From positions 124,001 through 188,000 of the forward strand of contig NW_025954995.1 of the NCBI RefSeq assembly GCF_022376445.1: 64,000 nt of DNA, in the 5' to 3' direction. Positions 48,576 to 61,661 of the stretch are shown here, piece by piece. The notes below the pieces were generated by a model that saw nothing but the letters and a program-made list of their open reading frames with translations, did not search any database and was not told where the DNA came from. The translations under genes were made by a program, and so were the position numbers. The stretch's first letter is position 1, and each line of letters opens with the position of its first letter. This stretch comes from Fomitopsis serialis. Its lineage: Eukaryota > Basidiomycota > Agaricomycetes > Polyporales > Fomitopsidaceae.

Positions 48576-50343
48576 ATGCGCGTAGGCGAAGAGGACGATG
48601 TGACTGTCGCGGGCAGCGTCGCGGCTGTGGCTGAAGTGGCTGAAGAACAGCGCGCCGCCGATCTTGAACTTCAGCCACATCCAGCCACACCTGTCCAGCC
48701 AACTTGTCGCCGCGCTCAATCACCAACCATCCTTGCAATGTCTGCTCCCGCGTCAAAAGCGCCTCTACCACTAGACGATTACAGGCGGTATGGCAGGCAG
48801 ATGATTCTCAATGGCATCGGTCTCCCCGGTCTGCTCACTTTCTCACCGCCGACTTGCGAATTGCTCATCCTCTCGTGAAGGTCAGCTGAATGTGCGAGAC
48901 TCATCGTCGCTGTAGTAGGTGCAGGAGGACTCGGATGCCCTGCTCTGCAATACCTCGCGGCGCGGGCGTAGGTGCGACCTCCCTCGATGCTAACTAACCC
49001 TACGAACGCTCAGCACCTGCGCACTGATAGGGACCATCGGCGTAATAGACCACGATTCCGTTGAACTTTCTAACCTACAGCGCCAGGTTCTTCACACTGA
49101 AGCGCGAGTGGGTACACCGAAAGCCTTGTCTGCAGCGAATGCCATCAAGCAGTGTGTCATGCGTTCCCTCCATCGAGTGTCTGCCTCTCATTCCGCCAGT
49201 CTAGAATAAATTCTCGCATCAATGTCACACCTATAGTAGAGGCTTTGACGTCTGAAAACGCGCTGGCGCTCCTCGCGCCCTATGACATAATTCTGGATTG
49301 CACGGACAACCTGCCCACGCGCTATTTACTCTCTGACACAGCCGTTCGTCTCGGAAAGCCGTTGGTGAGCGGTGCAGCGCAACAGTTTGACGGACAGCTT
49401 TGCGTCTACAATCTACCTTTGTCGGATACGGGTCAAGAACGAGGCCCCTGCTTCCGATGTCTCTTCCCGAAGCCACCCGCGCCAGAGAATGCTGGGAGCT
49501 GCGAGGAGCTCGGTGTTCTCGGTGCGGTGACAGGCGTCATCGGCGTCCTACAAGCCACAGAGACCATCAAGATCATAACCGGATTGCACGGTATGTACGG
49601 TGTTCACTGCTTGCACAGCTATTTGAGCGTCTGGAGCAGATCGTAGACCAACCATGTTGATGTACTCTGCCCTAACTACTCCGTCTTTCCGCTCGATCAA
49701 GCTACGCACCCGGCGTCCTACCTGTCCTGCCTGCGGGACGGTGCCTGAGAGAGAACGTGTGGAGAAGATCAACGACACCGACTACGTTGCATTCTGCGGA
49801 GGACCACGGCCAGACTGGGTGGCACGCGGTGTGGAAGGCGCGGACGATGGAATAAAGAGAATACGTGCGACGGTGAGTGGCATCTCGAATGCGGCCGCCT
49901 GCGATGGTGCTCATCTTGTTGGCCGCAGGAATTGCATGAAGCGCTGAACTCCTCGGGAAGGCAAGTCAAAGTCGTCGACGTCAGGCCACCGACCGAGTTC
50001 GGGATATGCCACCTGCCAGGATCATTCAGTCAGTGTCCTGCGTCCGGTGCAAGGCGACCATGCAATGACCTCGTTACACAGACATACCGCTCAAACAACT
50101 CGTTGCCGACCCTCAACCAAAGATAAATTCATTTTTGCCGGCCGCCCAGACGCGCCTCCGATTTCCGATGGAGACGGACAAGACGGTCTCACGGAAACCT
50201 ACGTCGTCTGCCGCCTTGGCAATGACTCTCAGATCGCCGCTGATGCACTGCGCGCTGAAACCACACATGGCGTGGTGAAAGATCTGGTGGGGGGACTGAG
50301 GGCGTGGGCGGCGGATGTAGATCCTGACTTCCCGGTTTACTGA
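48576..50343 (+). CDS. UBA4: UBA4/MOCS3 adenylyltransferase and sulfurtransferase
   Basis: E1-like enzyme that adenylates and thiolates Urm1 (and MOCS2A-type proteins) for tRNA 2-thiolation and urmylation. LPLDDYRRYGRQMILNGIGL precedes the adenylation domain: VVGAGGLGCPALQYL, DHDSVELSNLQRQVLH, YDIILDCTDNLPTRYL, KPLVSGAAQQFDGQLCVYN and two zinc-binding Cys pairs (CFRC, CPAC). The C-terminal rhodanese domain has VKVVDVRPPTEFGICHLPGS and the active loop VVCRLGNDSQIAADAL with its catalytic Cys, ending DPDFPVY. The start at 48,576 is a choice; ATG 48,738 (MSAPASKAPLP) is an alternative. Single-base contractions near 48,902 and 48,961, and one more between 50,115 and 50,200, break the frame as written. 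Confidence 0.9.
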
Positions 50344-51051
50344 GCAGACGGGCGTAGTTATGTTGCGCGTTCAGCATGAATGAGCAAGGTACATCTGGCC
50401 ACGCGGTTGTGCTGATATAGACGGCCGTTCCAGCGAACACTGGTAAGGACAGAATGGAGATTCAGGGGAGGGCAGTAAGGTGGGCGTTACATCCATAAAT
50501 CTCAGCTGAGCATCGGTACTGCATCAGAGCCAGGACAGATGTGACTGCACATGGCAGTCACCTGTATAACACGGAGAATCTTTCGCCGGGTAACCCAGAC
50601 CGTGCAATTTACGGTACGTGCCCATGTCAATTTCGCGTGCGTTGCTTACAACGTGCGGAAGACCACGCAGTTTCTTTTTGCATTACTTTACGTATTGTCC
50701 ACCCACTGGCATTGCGGACCTTTCTGTCACGGTATGACTGGCTCTGCGCATCTCGCTGTCGAATCAAACAGGTAGGCGAATGAGATACGACCGTGCAGGC
50801 TTGTGCCAAATCGACTTCTACGCCAACGAAAAGACTGACGGGATGGCGGTGGCGCTGGGGGGCTGTTGAGTGCGTGTGGCTGCTGGCCGGGAATTCCCAC
50901 GGCCCCTTGTTCACGACTGCGACGACCGCACTGCCGACGCCGTCGACGTCTTGTCCTGCGCCGTGCTGGTCTGTCGTGCTCCTAACTTATCCGACTACAT
51001 ATCTTTCTCTGCCCACCCTCGCCGCACTCTCCCCCCACTTGCTTGCCCAGC
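50344..51051. other. intergenic region between UBA4 and U1-70K
   Basis: No gene is recognised; a GT-rich open frame on the + strand near 50,540-50,780 has no coding features I trust. Contains the U1-70K promoter. Confidence 0.45.
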
Positions 51052-52459
51052 ATGCCCGGCACGCACTTACTGCCGCCGAATCTCCTCAAGCTCTTCGCAC
51101 CGCGGCCACCTCTCCCATACACGCGTCCCCTCGACAGGGACATCGACCGCGTCAGACCCAAGCACGTCGAAGGCGTCGGTCAGATACTCGCCCAGCTCCG
51201 CGAGGACAAGACGAAGGGCATGATGGAGTCGGGCGCCAGCGAAGGCATGGAGGAGGGGAAGAACCAGCATTCACGTATGCAGAACAGACAAAGCGGGAGG
51301 TGCGCAGAGAGGAGCGCAAGAAGAAAAGGGAGGAGGAGTACCAAGCTGCCAAGGAGACTGTGGGTGTTGGTGTCTGCCTCGATTACCGCTCACATCCCGG
51401 TTGCAGACAAGCCCGCGGATGACCCCGAAGCCGTCGGGGACCCATACAAAACACTATTCATCGCTCGCCTGGTACGTTGTACTTTTCTATCAAAAACTGC
51501 TCACCGTTCATGCGTTGGCAGCACAAAAACGCCACTGATAGCGACCTCCGCAGGGAATTTGAGGGTTACGGCAGCATCGAGCGGGTAAGGATCGTCCGTG
51601 ACAAAAAGGGACGAAGCAGAGGGTTTGCCTTCATCGTTTTCGAGCGAGAGCGCGACATGAAAGGTACATAGCTCGCCATCCTATATTTTCATACTGACCC
51701 AACAGCGTCCCCGCGCATTTTCTCATGGTAATTATCAGCTGCCTACAAGGAGTCGGACAGGCTGCAGATCATGGGCAAGCGTGTTCTCGTGGATGTCGAG
51801 AGAGGGAGGACAGTGAGGGGATGGAAACCCCGTCGACTGGGTGGTGGTTTGGGAGGCAGGCCCAAGCCAGAAGCACCAGCAGCAGCGCCGTTCATAGGTG
51901 GCGGTGATGGTGGTCGTGGCGGCGGCAGCCGTGGTGGGTTCCGGGGCGGGTTCCGGGGGGCGACAGAGGTGGGTTCCGTGGAGGCGACAGAGGTGGGTTC
52001 CGGGCAGCCGTGGGGGCGGCTTCAGAGGAGGCTTTGGCGGTGGCGGCTTCAGGGATCGTGACGACTTTGGAGGTGGTCGTGGAGGCTTTGGAGGTGGCGG
52101 AGGACACAGGTGCGCAGTCGCCGACGTCTCATCTCACGCCTTTAGTGACTGATCACTCTTTCCGCAGGGGCCGTGGTGGAGGCATCGGCTTCCAAGGCAG
52201 CGGTGGTTTCGGCGGCGGCGACCACGGATCAAACGGGTACGGCGGTCCGCCCAATGGACCTGGTGGATTTGGCGGCCCTGGTGGAGGCTTTGGTGGGCCT
52301 CCCGATGGCGGGCCAGGTGGGTATGGTCCGCCTGGAGGAGGGTTCGGCGGTGGTGGTGGTGGTGGTGGATTTGGGCGGGGTGGGTACCGCGGCGACCTCA
52401 AGCGCGAAGGCGGACCGGGAGGATACGACGATCGCGACGCAAAACGTCCACGGTACTAG
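51052..52459 (+). CDS. SNP1: U1 snRNP 70 kDa protein
   Basis: Core U1 snRNP protein that binds stem-loop I of U1 snRNA in 5' splice-site recognition. Start [20 protein letters not shown], the U1-70K N-terminal motif; then [19 protein letters not shown], a charged helix ([17 protein letters not shown]), [18 protein letters not shown] (RNP2) and [20 protein letters not shown] with RNP1 SRGFAFIVF. The region after the RRM ([20 protein letters not shown]) is the conserved U1 C-binding segment. The tail is RGG/Gly-rich instead of the RS-rich tail of animals and ends [10 protein letters not shown]. Contractions in G-runs at 51,255-51,258, 51,955-51,960 and 52,002-52,004 break the frame. Confidence 0.93.
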
Positions 52460-55400
52460 GCCTGCATGCCATGCGAGGGCGATCGCCGCTGGTTAGGAGT
52501 TAGGAGCACTGCTGCGTGGCGGACTTGATAGGTGATAGCGATCGTACGTTCTGCGGCCCCTCATGCATGGCTCGCGCAGGTGACGCCATCCGTTTCTCAT
52601 TCCCCCCCTCTTTCGTGCTGCTCTTGCTTTGTTGTTCGTCGGCCCTGGGCCGGTTCCGTAAGTATGGTTGTTCTGTATCGTCTGCACAGGTAATGAAGAG
52701 GCAAGTATGTATGGTGCCTTTGCTGTACTGCATATCACCGCGGGTTGAATTGGTCAATCGCGTTCAGTCGCTCGACATTCACCAAGGAAGCGTGAAGTGC
52801 TCGCTTATTTCTGTGCAAGTCAAGGTGCGTTTTGTTTTACCCTGGTCTAGCTTGTTTCGACCCCCGCGGCCGCGGCCAAGTGTGCGGGTGCCAACAGCGG
52901 TTTGCCCCGACGCGTTGCTCGGTGATGCGAATGCGGCCGCCGCCAGTCACACGAGGCGCATACCGGCGGCCCAATCATGCGCATGGACCGTAGGAACGGT
53001 GCAAGGAAGACCCGATCCATCGAGGGGCTGCAGCTGTGTTCATCGGCCCCGCTCGAGGACTCCACGCAATATCAACGTGTTCGACTGGATTGTTCGATCA
53101 TCGAGCGTGTCCAGTCGATTGTTCAGATTCTGTCTGAAACCGGTGCATTCCGTGCGTTGTCTTACCTGTTTGCCCCTCACACGATCTTTTCTCCGGCAGG
53201 AACTTTGACGGCGTCATGAGACCTGGATGTGGCCCTCGAAAAGCATCCTCGTTTCCAGCGACCAGTATGCTGTCCACCCGCCTCTTACCGAATCTATTTC
53301 TCAGGCTCTTCTGAAGGCACTGTGTGCACTGTTGACTGCCGAGGAAGGGCAGTGATGTCAATGAGAACGGAAGTTGTGGGTGCACGGGCGCGTCTTCGCA
53401 ATCGGAATCTGTTGGACCTGCAAGGCGATGTGCGCGTCAAATGATGCGCAAGGCGAAGTTGAGACTCGAGGGCTGTTGAGCGGTACCGAGCGATCTCACG
53501 GGAGGCGATGATATCGGCATCTGCTTGATGAGTTTGTCTACTGGCATTACGATAACCCCCAGGACCCTCGGCGGCCGTCGCGTCTGCAACGCCCGCAGTG
53601 TCGCGCAAAGTAGCGCCGAGATGGTACGTGCTCGCGCTCCGAGTCCCTGTAGCCGCGCTGACTGTCAATGTCAGAGAATTGTGTGCGACAGACGTGACGA
53701 AACGGCATGCTGCCTCGACGTCGGCTCAGTTCCGGATTCGGGAAGTAGGGCCTGCGCAAAAGGTGTGCCGTACAGTGAGGGCGGGCGAATCGCAGAGTGT
53801 TCACATTTACATGCCGGGTCGGAGGATAGGCCATTATCGGGTGGGCCGGGGACGGGGCCGGGGTAGAGCGCGTGGTGATAGAGTTTGCAGGTACGGCGGC
53901 CCTTCTCGAAGGAGAGGGATGGATCCGGGGTGCATATGATGGAGAAGGGCTACTAGGTAGACTCGGTGGCTGACGGATCCGTGCCTCTGCATTTGTAAGA
54001 TCGCCAAGCTGTCGCGGCCTGTTCCCAGTGGGCGGTATGTCGCCAGCAGACCAATCATCGGCGAGATGGTCAGGGGAGAGGCGAGGGAAGTGAGCTCGCG
54101 CTGCCCCTGCGTTCTCGACTCCCACTGGCCGACTCTGATGGCTGCGGGCGCCTAAGCGATCGTGCTGCTGGGTTGGCCGGGATTCAAGGGCTCATCACTC
54201 CCAAAGGCAACTCGAAGGCAGCTGCAGACACGGTCGATGCGATGCGCGATGAAGGCGAGGCTGTGCTGCTTCCACTGCTGCTAGCCGGCGGCAGCGTTGG
54301 TGCACGGTGATTGCCAGCAGGGCGCGTGCACCCCGCACTCGCAGACACGCAGACGCAACGCAGACGAGACGTCAGTAAGTCGGACGACGACGAGGCGCGA
54401 CCGTCGGGGTGGATGCGAGAGGCGGACAGTGCCTGGGACACGGCGCGTGCTCAGGCAGGCAACCCCATCTGCCACAGACAGCCTGCGGTTCTAGCCTCCA
54501 GTTGCCAGCGCAGGGCTGCCTGCCGTGGCTGGCAGTCGCTACCAAGTCGCTAGCCCTTTGCTGACCTCCCGCACGAGCATGTCAGCAACGGAGACTAACC
54601 AAGCCGCCCCGTGCGGACGTCGCAGTCCTGCACCGCCACCCCGCCTCCTCCCCAGCCCCAGCGGTGCATTCCCTCGCCGGTCCGCTCGGACCTCGTCCGT
54701 GGGCTTCGTTTGCCAAACAACCCCTGAAAGGGCGGTTCCGGCGAGTCCGAGATCTCGTCTGCGCACGAGCGCATCTTCTGCATCCAGTCTGTCGCAGGCG
54801 ATTGATCACACACAGAGACCTGCTCTAATTCATCACAAACACAGCGGTACGTCACTGGCCCTCGTCTCCGTGGCGACTAGCTCACTCAATTCCACAGGCA
54901 GAGCGCGCCCAGTCGACGGCCGTCTTCGCCTTCTCTCAGGCTCGCGCGCGCAAAGGGGTCACACCCACTATCAGCATGGCGCCACGCAGTGCACCTCCAT
55001 GCGTGCTTCGAACCAGCTCTTCCATATCGCATCCTGGTTCCTGGTGACCCAATGCCGGCCCTGCCTGTCCTACACTACCCCGGCGCATGACACCGTGCAC
55101 GTCGCGCCTGCCTCGCAGCAGCCCGCGGCCTTGCGTTTCGTCCGCTGCCGACGTCGACCGTGGGTGGCAGACACTGCCGTTGACGGCGGCTGTTGACGCG
55201 CCCACTGATGTCGAGGGAACAGCACGCCGACAATGGGCCATGTTGACACCTGAAACAGTGGAAACGTTTGAGGATCTGCAGATCGTTCGGAGCGCAAAGC
55301 TGCTAGCCGGGGTGTTGGCGCCAGTGCATACAGAGATCAAGATTCGCCGTTCGAACGAGACCGCGTCCAAGGGCACCGATGACTTTGCCTTCTGCGCGCC

Positions 55401-55714
55401 TTCCCCGCCTCGTCTCGCTGCACTGCCACACCCCCATCTCCCACTGGCCCGGCCGCGGTCCGTGCCTTTCATATGCTCCCATCTCTCTATCTTCTCCATC
55501 CCTTTCCGGATAGGAGCCCCCGAGCTTTTTCCTCTTCTAACTCGGACCAGCCCTTCCTCCTCCCAGCCACCGCTCCTTCCTCCGCGTTCGCTGTCACGCT
55601 CCTCTCCCAGGTCGGTGAGTCTCCACGTTGCGCTGTTGCTTTCTCCCCGCGACGCGTCTGACGCGTCATCCCACGTGTCCAGACCCTTTCTGCTACCACC
55701 ACCACCATCTCCAC
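52460..55714. other. large intergenic interval with unassigned open frames
   Basis: This is the widest gap in the gene-rich half. On the - strand, Ser/Pro-rich readings (about 53,600-54,440; e.g. SESASGSRERRGSASSLPS and QPPSLPSSPSPSYAPRIHP in adjacent frames) could be one gene broken by contractions. On the + strand, TPETVETFEDLQIVRSAKL (about 55,247) reads like protein but lacks context. The part nearest 55,714 is pyrimidine-rich and is probably the leader of the homeodomain gene. I do not commit to a gene model. Confidence 0.35.
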
Positions 55715-57480
55715 ATGCCTCAACGACAACAGTCTGCTCTAGAGGCCGCCAGTAGCACCTCTAGCTCCGCGGCGTCCTCGCCTCATGCGCACCCCGACAG
55801 CCCGCCGTCCGAGGGCACGGATGAACCCACCGACACGACCGCATCGACGGGGATCCCTCATCGTCCTCTCACCGCCGCCGCCGGTCCACTGCGCGCGGGG
55901 CCGCAGGCGACAGCACGCGAGACTCTCGCGAGAAGCGCAAACGATCGCGCGTCACCCCCGAGCAGCTCACCCAGCTCGAGACCTTCTTCGCCGCCAACAG
56001 GAGCCCCACTGCAGCCCGCAGGAAGGAGATCAGCGATATGCTGGGCATGACTGAGCGCCAGACGCAGATATGGTTCCAAAATAGGTGCGTAGTGGCGTCG
56101 GCGACCGTGCGGCAGCTGATCTGGCCGCACTGACAGGCGTGCTAAGGCGAAGCTGCAGGCAAGTAACAGGGGACGACCATCGACCGCCCCGTCCCCCGAC
56201 ATACCTCCCATCCTCAACTTCGCCGACGACCCACAGCTTCGTGGACGGATCCACGAAGACGGACGTGAGTCCGTCTCCTGTCGCCCGTCCGCCCTATTGA
56301 CCCATGGGCGGTGCCTCAGCTGTCAGGCTCATCTCATGCACGGACCTGGCGATTGGGACCTGGCGCCGCATCGCGACCCTGCAAGACAGGTACGACCTGC
56401 TGGCCTATGTCTGCGAAGCCAAGCAGTGCGTGGCATGGTACGTGCAGTGCGACGGCACCGGCTTCAAAATGGAGATTCCGTTTGGCACCATAACGGACGT
56501 GACAATCGACGGCGTCTCACCCGGGATGGCCATGGTCTGCTTGAGGCTGTCACGGCCACCCTCATTCTTTCTCGAGAGCAGACCGGCCTTGGGCGCGGAC
56601 GCCTCGGCTACGCGGTTTTGGAAACCGTGCTCTGACTGGACGGAGGACAGGCAGGCATCAAAAATGCTCCAGCACGAGCTCGTGGCGCTGCCGCCCAACT
56701 GTCACAAGACTTTGTAGAGAGATACCAACTTGGCAGACACGCCGTGCATGGATTCACGGCGCAACCGTATACGTATCCCGATGAGCAAGTCACCTTCGAC
56801 CCCGTCCCCGCCGTCCATGCGCCAGTACCCGTGGCCGGCCACATGGGCATGTACCAACCTCCACGGACAGACTACGCGTCCGGACACCATCCCATGCAAC
56901 CGACCATGCTCGCTCGCCGTGCTTCCGAAGCTTCCCTAACGACCCATTCTCCCGCGCCGTGGGACTCGCCGCCCATCCAGCCCACGTCATCACAGCAATA
57001 TGTATCGATGCATCATGGCGTCCCTGCCTGGGCAGAGAACTACCCAATGTCCGCTGCACCGAAGCCATCGTTCCTTACAACGTGCAGCCCCCTGATCCCA
57101 TGCGACTTCCGGCTCTCGCTGCCTCGCCACCGGCCTCGATAGACACGCTCAACCCGTTCATGAGCGGGTACTATGGCGAACTCCAGGGGCTTCCACAGCG
57201 TGACTCCGAGTCCTACAATTCATTGTCGAGCGGACCGGCATCATCCAGCTCTACCGGCCAATCGTCCTTCGACCTCCCTAGTCCACCGAACACCGTCGAC
57301 ATGGGCGGCCCTCGGCAGCGCTGGGGGGAGCCTGTTCTCGTCGAGCCTCAATCGCTCTATGACGCACAGGGTTACGACCAGATGCGTGGGCAAATACACA
57401 TGGGCACTCATATGGGGACAGACATGCCGCCGTACGGATATGACCCATCGGGCTCGATGCCGGACAAACATTACGGATGA
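55715..57480 (+). CDS. homeodomain transcription factor (Phx1/Pho2-like)
   Basis: Nuclear regulator. Start MPQRQQSALEAASSTSSSAA; a Ser/Pro-rich leader is followed by a homeodomain beginning KRKRSRVTPEQLTQLETFF and ending with recognition helix TERQTQIWFQNRRAKAK, split by an intron after QNR (donor at about 56,083). Then come GRPSTAPSPDIPPILNF and a second conserved block (CTDLAIGTWRRIATLQDRYD, CVAWYVQCDGTGFKMEIPFG, ITDVTIDGVSPGMAMVCLRL). This resembles the homology region shared by fungal Phx1-type homeodomain proteins; that link is from memory and moderately sure. The tail is Pro/Ser/Gly-rich, ending PDKHYG. A contraction in GGGG at 55,849-55,852 shifts the frame ahead of the homeodomain. 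Confidence 0.85.
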
Positions 57481-58023
57481 CGGGTCTCCTTCGCTTTCGA
57501 CTGGTAAATAAAAATGAGCACTTCCGCGCTTTGTACTGTATTCCGCAACGTCAAAACTGTAGCCTAACTTTTGGTGTGTCGTCCCGTCCCTCTTTGGCTA
57601 TCCGCAGTATTTATGAGATTGCTGTCGTCTCTCCCTCGTGTTATCATTATTCCAGTCACTCGCTCTCTGTTCTCGGCTTTCGTTGTCATCCTCATCACTG
57701 GCTCAGTCTGCGACGCACTAGACCGTTCACACATCTTCGCATGCACCTTAGTAGTAGAGGCGTAATGTCAGCCTAAGGAACCCAATTTGAATACATCGCA
57801 GCCATCGTCCGCGTATCCTGGCTAGCTTGGATTACGAATGAAGATCGAATCAATGTTCCATATCGCACGTCATCAATCTGTTCCCAACAGAGACGGACAG
57901 CCTCGGACAACACCAGGGTTGAGGCCTGGGTGGGGTTCGCGACGCACGCTAAGTCGTTTCGCGAAATTCTACTCGTACAGATCCCTCCTTGTTCTATTCA
58001 TCAGCTACGACCCTGGGTTCTGA
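57481..58023. other. intergenic, convergent 3' flanks
   Basis: AT-richer 3' flank of the homeodomain gene and of ARPC2. No gene seen. Confidence 0.5.
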
Positions 58024-59264
58024 TCACACCCCGGCGTGGATCCCCTTCACCGCATCATCGACCTGCCGCTGTACGAAGCGGGCGTTAGCGAGGGATCTTC
58101 TGGCATCACCGCATACTAAATCTGGACGTACGTGGCTGTCTTTCGGTCTACGACCGCGACCTCTGTCTTTGCGCGATTGAGCACTTTCTGGAACTCGCTC
58201 ACACGGTGCCGCATGCGCGAGTGCATGTACGCTTTCGAGCACTTGATGTGGTAGTGCAGATAATCACGGAAGAGCTGGATGTGGCTGATCGTCGCAGAGG
58301 CGACGTCTGCGTTGGCGAAGTGGCGGGGGAAGAGAACGAATGTGACGTAGCCCACGTCCTCGGAGTCGACGAGGCCCGGGACATGACGGATCTCCAGGGG
58401 CGGATCACGCGTGGTATACAACACCTGGGGCGCGCTCTGTATTGTCGGCAGCCGTCGCGCATCGACGAATTCCTGCGGTGGATCGATGAGACAAGGCAGT
58501 ACGGTGAGATCGGCTGGGGACTGACCTGCAGAAACACCTTGCCAAAGATGCGATCAGTCTCCTCCCGGAAGGTGGTGGAGAAGATGACAGTGACACGGTC
58601 GGGCGAGGCCTGTACATAGATGACCTCTTCATCTCGGTAGTGCAGCGCCATGAGCTCTCCCTGGCCGCTTCCTGACGCCTCCAGCTGCTTCTGCGCCTTG
58701 AAGCCCAGCTCGAATGGCGCGGCGAGGGCATTGCGCTTCAGCAGCGCGATGGACTTGATGGCTTCGTCGCGCTGCTCTGCGCGTGGAACAAGAGATTGTT
58801 GGCTACATGGACAACATAGCGGCGGGCATTCCGCTAGACTGGACACTCACCACCTGCCGGAGGCAGCTGTTCGGTGTTGATCTCGAGGCTCACGTTATAG
58901 TCGGGCTCCGGCTGCGCAGCGACCAGCCCACCGTACGCTTGTCGGAGCACATCCTTGACACCGTACTTGACGAGCTCGTCCCAGCAGCGAATGTTCATAG
59001 ACAAGAGGAGCGTGGTGACGGACTTCTTGTCCGGGGTAGAGAGCTTGAAGCGGACGCCGTCAAAGTCTACGAATTGGACATCGACATAGCCCGGCCTGTA
59101 AGCCAGGAGGTCAGACGCGTGACATGAAGGCCTAAGATGCGTACGAACTTGACGACTTTCTCCGCGAGGGTGTTCTGGATGATGTAGTTCTGTGGCTGGA
59201 GAGGATCGTGTCAGTCGGGTGTGTGAGTAGGTGGCATGAGCGGTGTTACCTCGAGGAGAATCAT
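58024..59264 (-). CDS. ARC35: Arp2/3 complex subunit 2 (ARPC2, p34)
   Basis: Structural core subunit of the Arp2/3 complex that nucleates branched actin at endocytic patches and hyphal tips. The first exon encodes MILLE; exon 2 continues [17 protein letters not shown]. Conserved pieces in order are [123 protein letters not shown] and [20 protein letters not shown], then [11 protein letters not shown]. The C-terminus is extended relative to animal ARPC2 ([17 protein letters not shown]). Five to six short introns are inferred. No frame break was noticed. Confidence 0.95.
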
Positions 59265-59742
59265 GGTTTACAGGCAGGCCGGTTGGCAGCAAAGACGGTC
59301 GTGCTCCGAGTAGGGCTCCAGCAGAGATTAGGAGGACTGGCCGCAGGCAGGTAGGTAGGTACTACGCGCGCGGGCAGCAGGCTACGAGATCTGTTTACGT
59401 AAGACAAGCATCGGTCGACCGATATGGCAAGTGATGAACGAGAGATGCCGGCCGCGGCATCACACGCTCTTCGCGACGATGCGGCGGCTGGGGCACGCAG
59501 CGAGCTCAGCGGGAGGGCAGCGGCGACGCAGCATCCCTGCGAGGAGGTCTGGAGACGTGAGGCGGGCAGGTGGGGAGGAAGGGAGGACAGGACACGGCCA
59601 GCGAGCGTGAGAGACAAGCGCCCGATGGGACTTGAGAATTTTGGTCATTCGCTTCCAACCACCCTCTCCCGCTCCCGCCACGCGCATCGTCCTCGCCGAA
59701 AAGCCAGTCTCGCCCAGCGATACTTGCATCTGCACGCTCAAC
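59265..59742. promoter_or_regulatory. divergent promoter region, ARPC2 / eIF4B
   Basis: 478 bp between the two start codons, GC-rich, with short GCAGG-rich repeats near 59,340-59,360. No TATA box evident. Confidence 0.4.
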
Positions 59743-61661
59743 ATGGGTGCGTCGTAGCCATCTGCTCCCACTCCGTCTCCTCGTCTCACTGTTCCGTCAT
59801 GTAGCGCCCAAGAAAGCACAGAAGATGAGCCTGAACGCGTTCTTGGAAGACAGCAGTCCGTGCTCCTCTCACAGGCCTCATGCCAGCATAGCTCACCTTC
59901 TCATCTCCAGCCCTGGGATCATGGGCGGACGAAATGGACGCCCTCCCGACCGCTCGTAAGCTTCCCGCTTCCTGACAGCACGTCTCCTGAGCTCAAGCCG
60001 TCTCCCACCACAGCGGCTAGGTCGGATGAGATGGGTGGCCTTTCACGCGCCCCCGATCGCATGAGGAGGGATGATTACATGTCTTCGCGCTGTGAGTACT
60101 GCTACTGTTGATCCGTACTCCCGTCTATAGCCTCCTCCTAGCCGATCGCGGTCCTCCTCGCGAAGATCTCCCTCTCCCCACGGAGCCCCCGTACACGGCT
60201 TTCATTGGTAACTTGGCCTTTGACATCACCGAAGGCGAGCTCGAGGAATTCTTCGGCCCGGTCCAGGTGTGCCCCTTTCGTCCTATGTTCTCGGCATGTA
60301 AACTCAGTACGACGGTCGCAGGTCAAGTCGGTCAAAATCATCAAGGATAGGGACGATCGCCCCAAGGCTTTGGGTACATTGAATTTGCAGAGTTGGACGG
60401 CTTGAAGGATGCTCTGGCAAAGTCTGGTTCGGTACGTACCCGCCAGGTACTCCTGGGCACGATCCGCTGATCCCGCCACAGAGCTTTGCAGGCCGTACCG
60501 TCAGAGTCAGCGTTGCCGAGCCCCGTAAGTCCCCAGCCTCGTCCATTGCAAGTCCACAAAGCCTTACCTCGACCACAGCCAAGGAACGCTCCGGCTTTGG
60601 TGGCAGCGGTGGTTTGATGACGAGAAATTCGACAACCTTGGAGGCGCGATGGGCCCCTGCCAGACCTTTCCTCTCGCGATGGGTCTCGCAGACGGTTCGA
60701 TGGCCCTCCTGGGCCGCGCGACCGCGAGCCAGCCCCACCTTCTGTCTCCGAGACGACCTCTGACTGGCGTTCGGCCGCCCGCGGGCCGGTCCGGGGACCC
60801 AGCCCTCCGCGCTTCGCGAGCCGGTCGTCCTTCCGAGAGGACGCCCCCCCTCGCGCGCCGATGCGGATGATACCTGGGTTCGAGGCGCGAGGTTCCAGCC
60901 GAGCGCAGCGCCCCCAGAGGGCCCCGGCAGCAGGTTCGGAAGCTCGCGCGGCAGGGGCGACATGGGTCCACCCGCGCAGAGTCCGCCAGACGATGGCGAG
61001 TGGCGGCGACCAAGCGCGATCTCGCGCAACAGCACTTCACGTACGTATCTGTCCGTGTTGCTTTCCTGACGCTCTGCAGTCAGTCTTATTGTGATGTCCA
61101 GCGAGCGGCTCGACACCGCCGACCCCTCAGATGGGCCGCCGCAAGCTGGAACTGCTGCCGCGCACGGGCGGACCCTCAGCCACCGCTTCCCCCTCGCATC
61201 GCCCAACCCTGCCAACGCCGCGAGCGCCCCGCGTTCAAATCCCTTTGGCGCCGCAAGTACGTCGTCTATCATCATTCCAGGGTCTGTGTCTTGACGTTTG
61301 TATTCCTGCAGGCCCGTGGATGTGTCTGCCAAGGAGCACGAAGTCGAGCAGCGCCTCGAGAAGGAAAAGGAGGCCGTCAAGGAACGCACGATGCACACGA
61401 TGTCACGGACATCCTCGCGGCAGGCGTCTCAGCGCGGGCGTACTCGCGAAGGCCCGACGCCGCCGCCTCCGCCATGACGAGTCCCGTCTCGCCGAGCGCA
61501 GAGTCCCACAAGTCCCTTCCGAGGAACACCGCCGAAGCGAGCATCCGACCCAGCTTCAGCTTTGCGAGCGCTGCTGCAGGTAAGAAGGATCTCCCAGAGG
61601 AGGTCACGGAGGAGAACGGTGTGGAAGAGCTACGGAGAAGCTCGGCGAGGTGACGATCTAA
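59743..61661 (+). CDS. TIF3: translation initiation factor eIF4B (Tif3)
   Basis: eIF4B stimulates the eIF4A helicase and 43S recruitment. The first exon is ATGG; exon 2 (59,805) gives APKKAQKMSLNAFLEDS, then LGSWADEMDALPTAP, the family's N-terminal signature. The RRM shows RNP2 YTAFIGNLAFD and, after an intron, VKSVKIIKDRDDRPK and an RNP1 region broken by one missing G near 60,366. After FAGRTVRVSVAEP come a DRYG-like Arg/Asp/Gly-rich repeat region, a RRKLELLPRTG motif, a charged helix (SAKEHEVEQRLEKEKEAVKE) and a C-terminus ending TEKLGEVTI (TAA 61,659-61,661). At least five single-base contractions occur (about 60,366, 60,615, 60,640, 60,860 and 61,629), so the gene reads as fragments. Confidence 0.88.

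Noticed and set aside
52977..53444. Short + strand frames after U1-70K as extra exons
   Set aside because: The U1-70K C-terminus ends normally at TAG 52,457-52,459 and the downstream frames show no RGG or other continuation.
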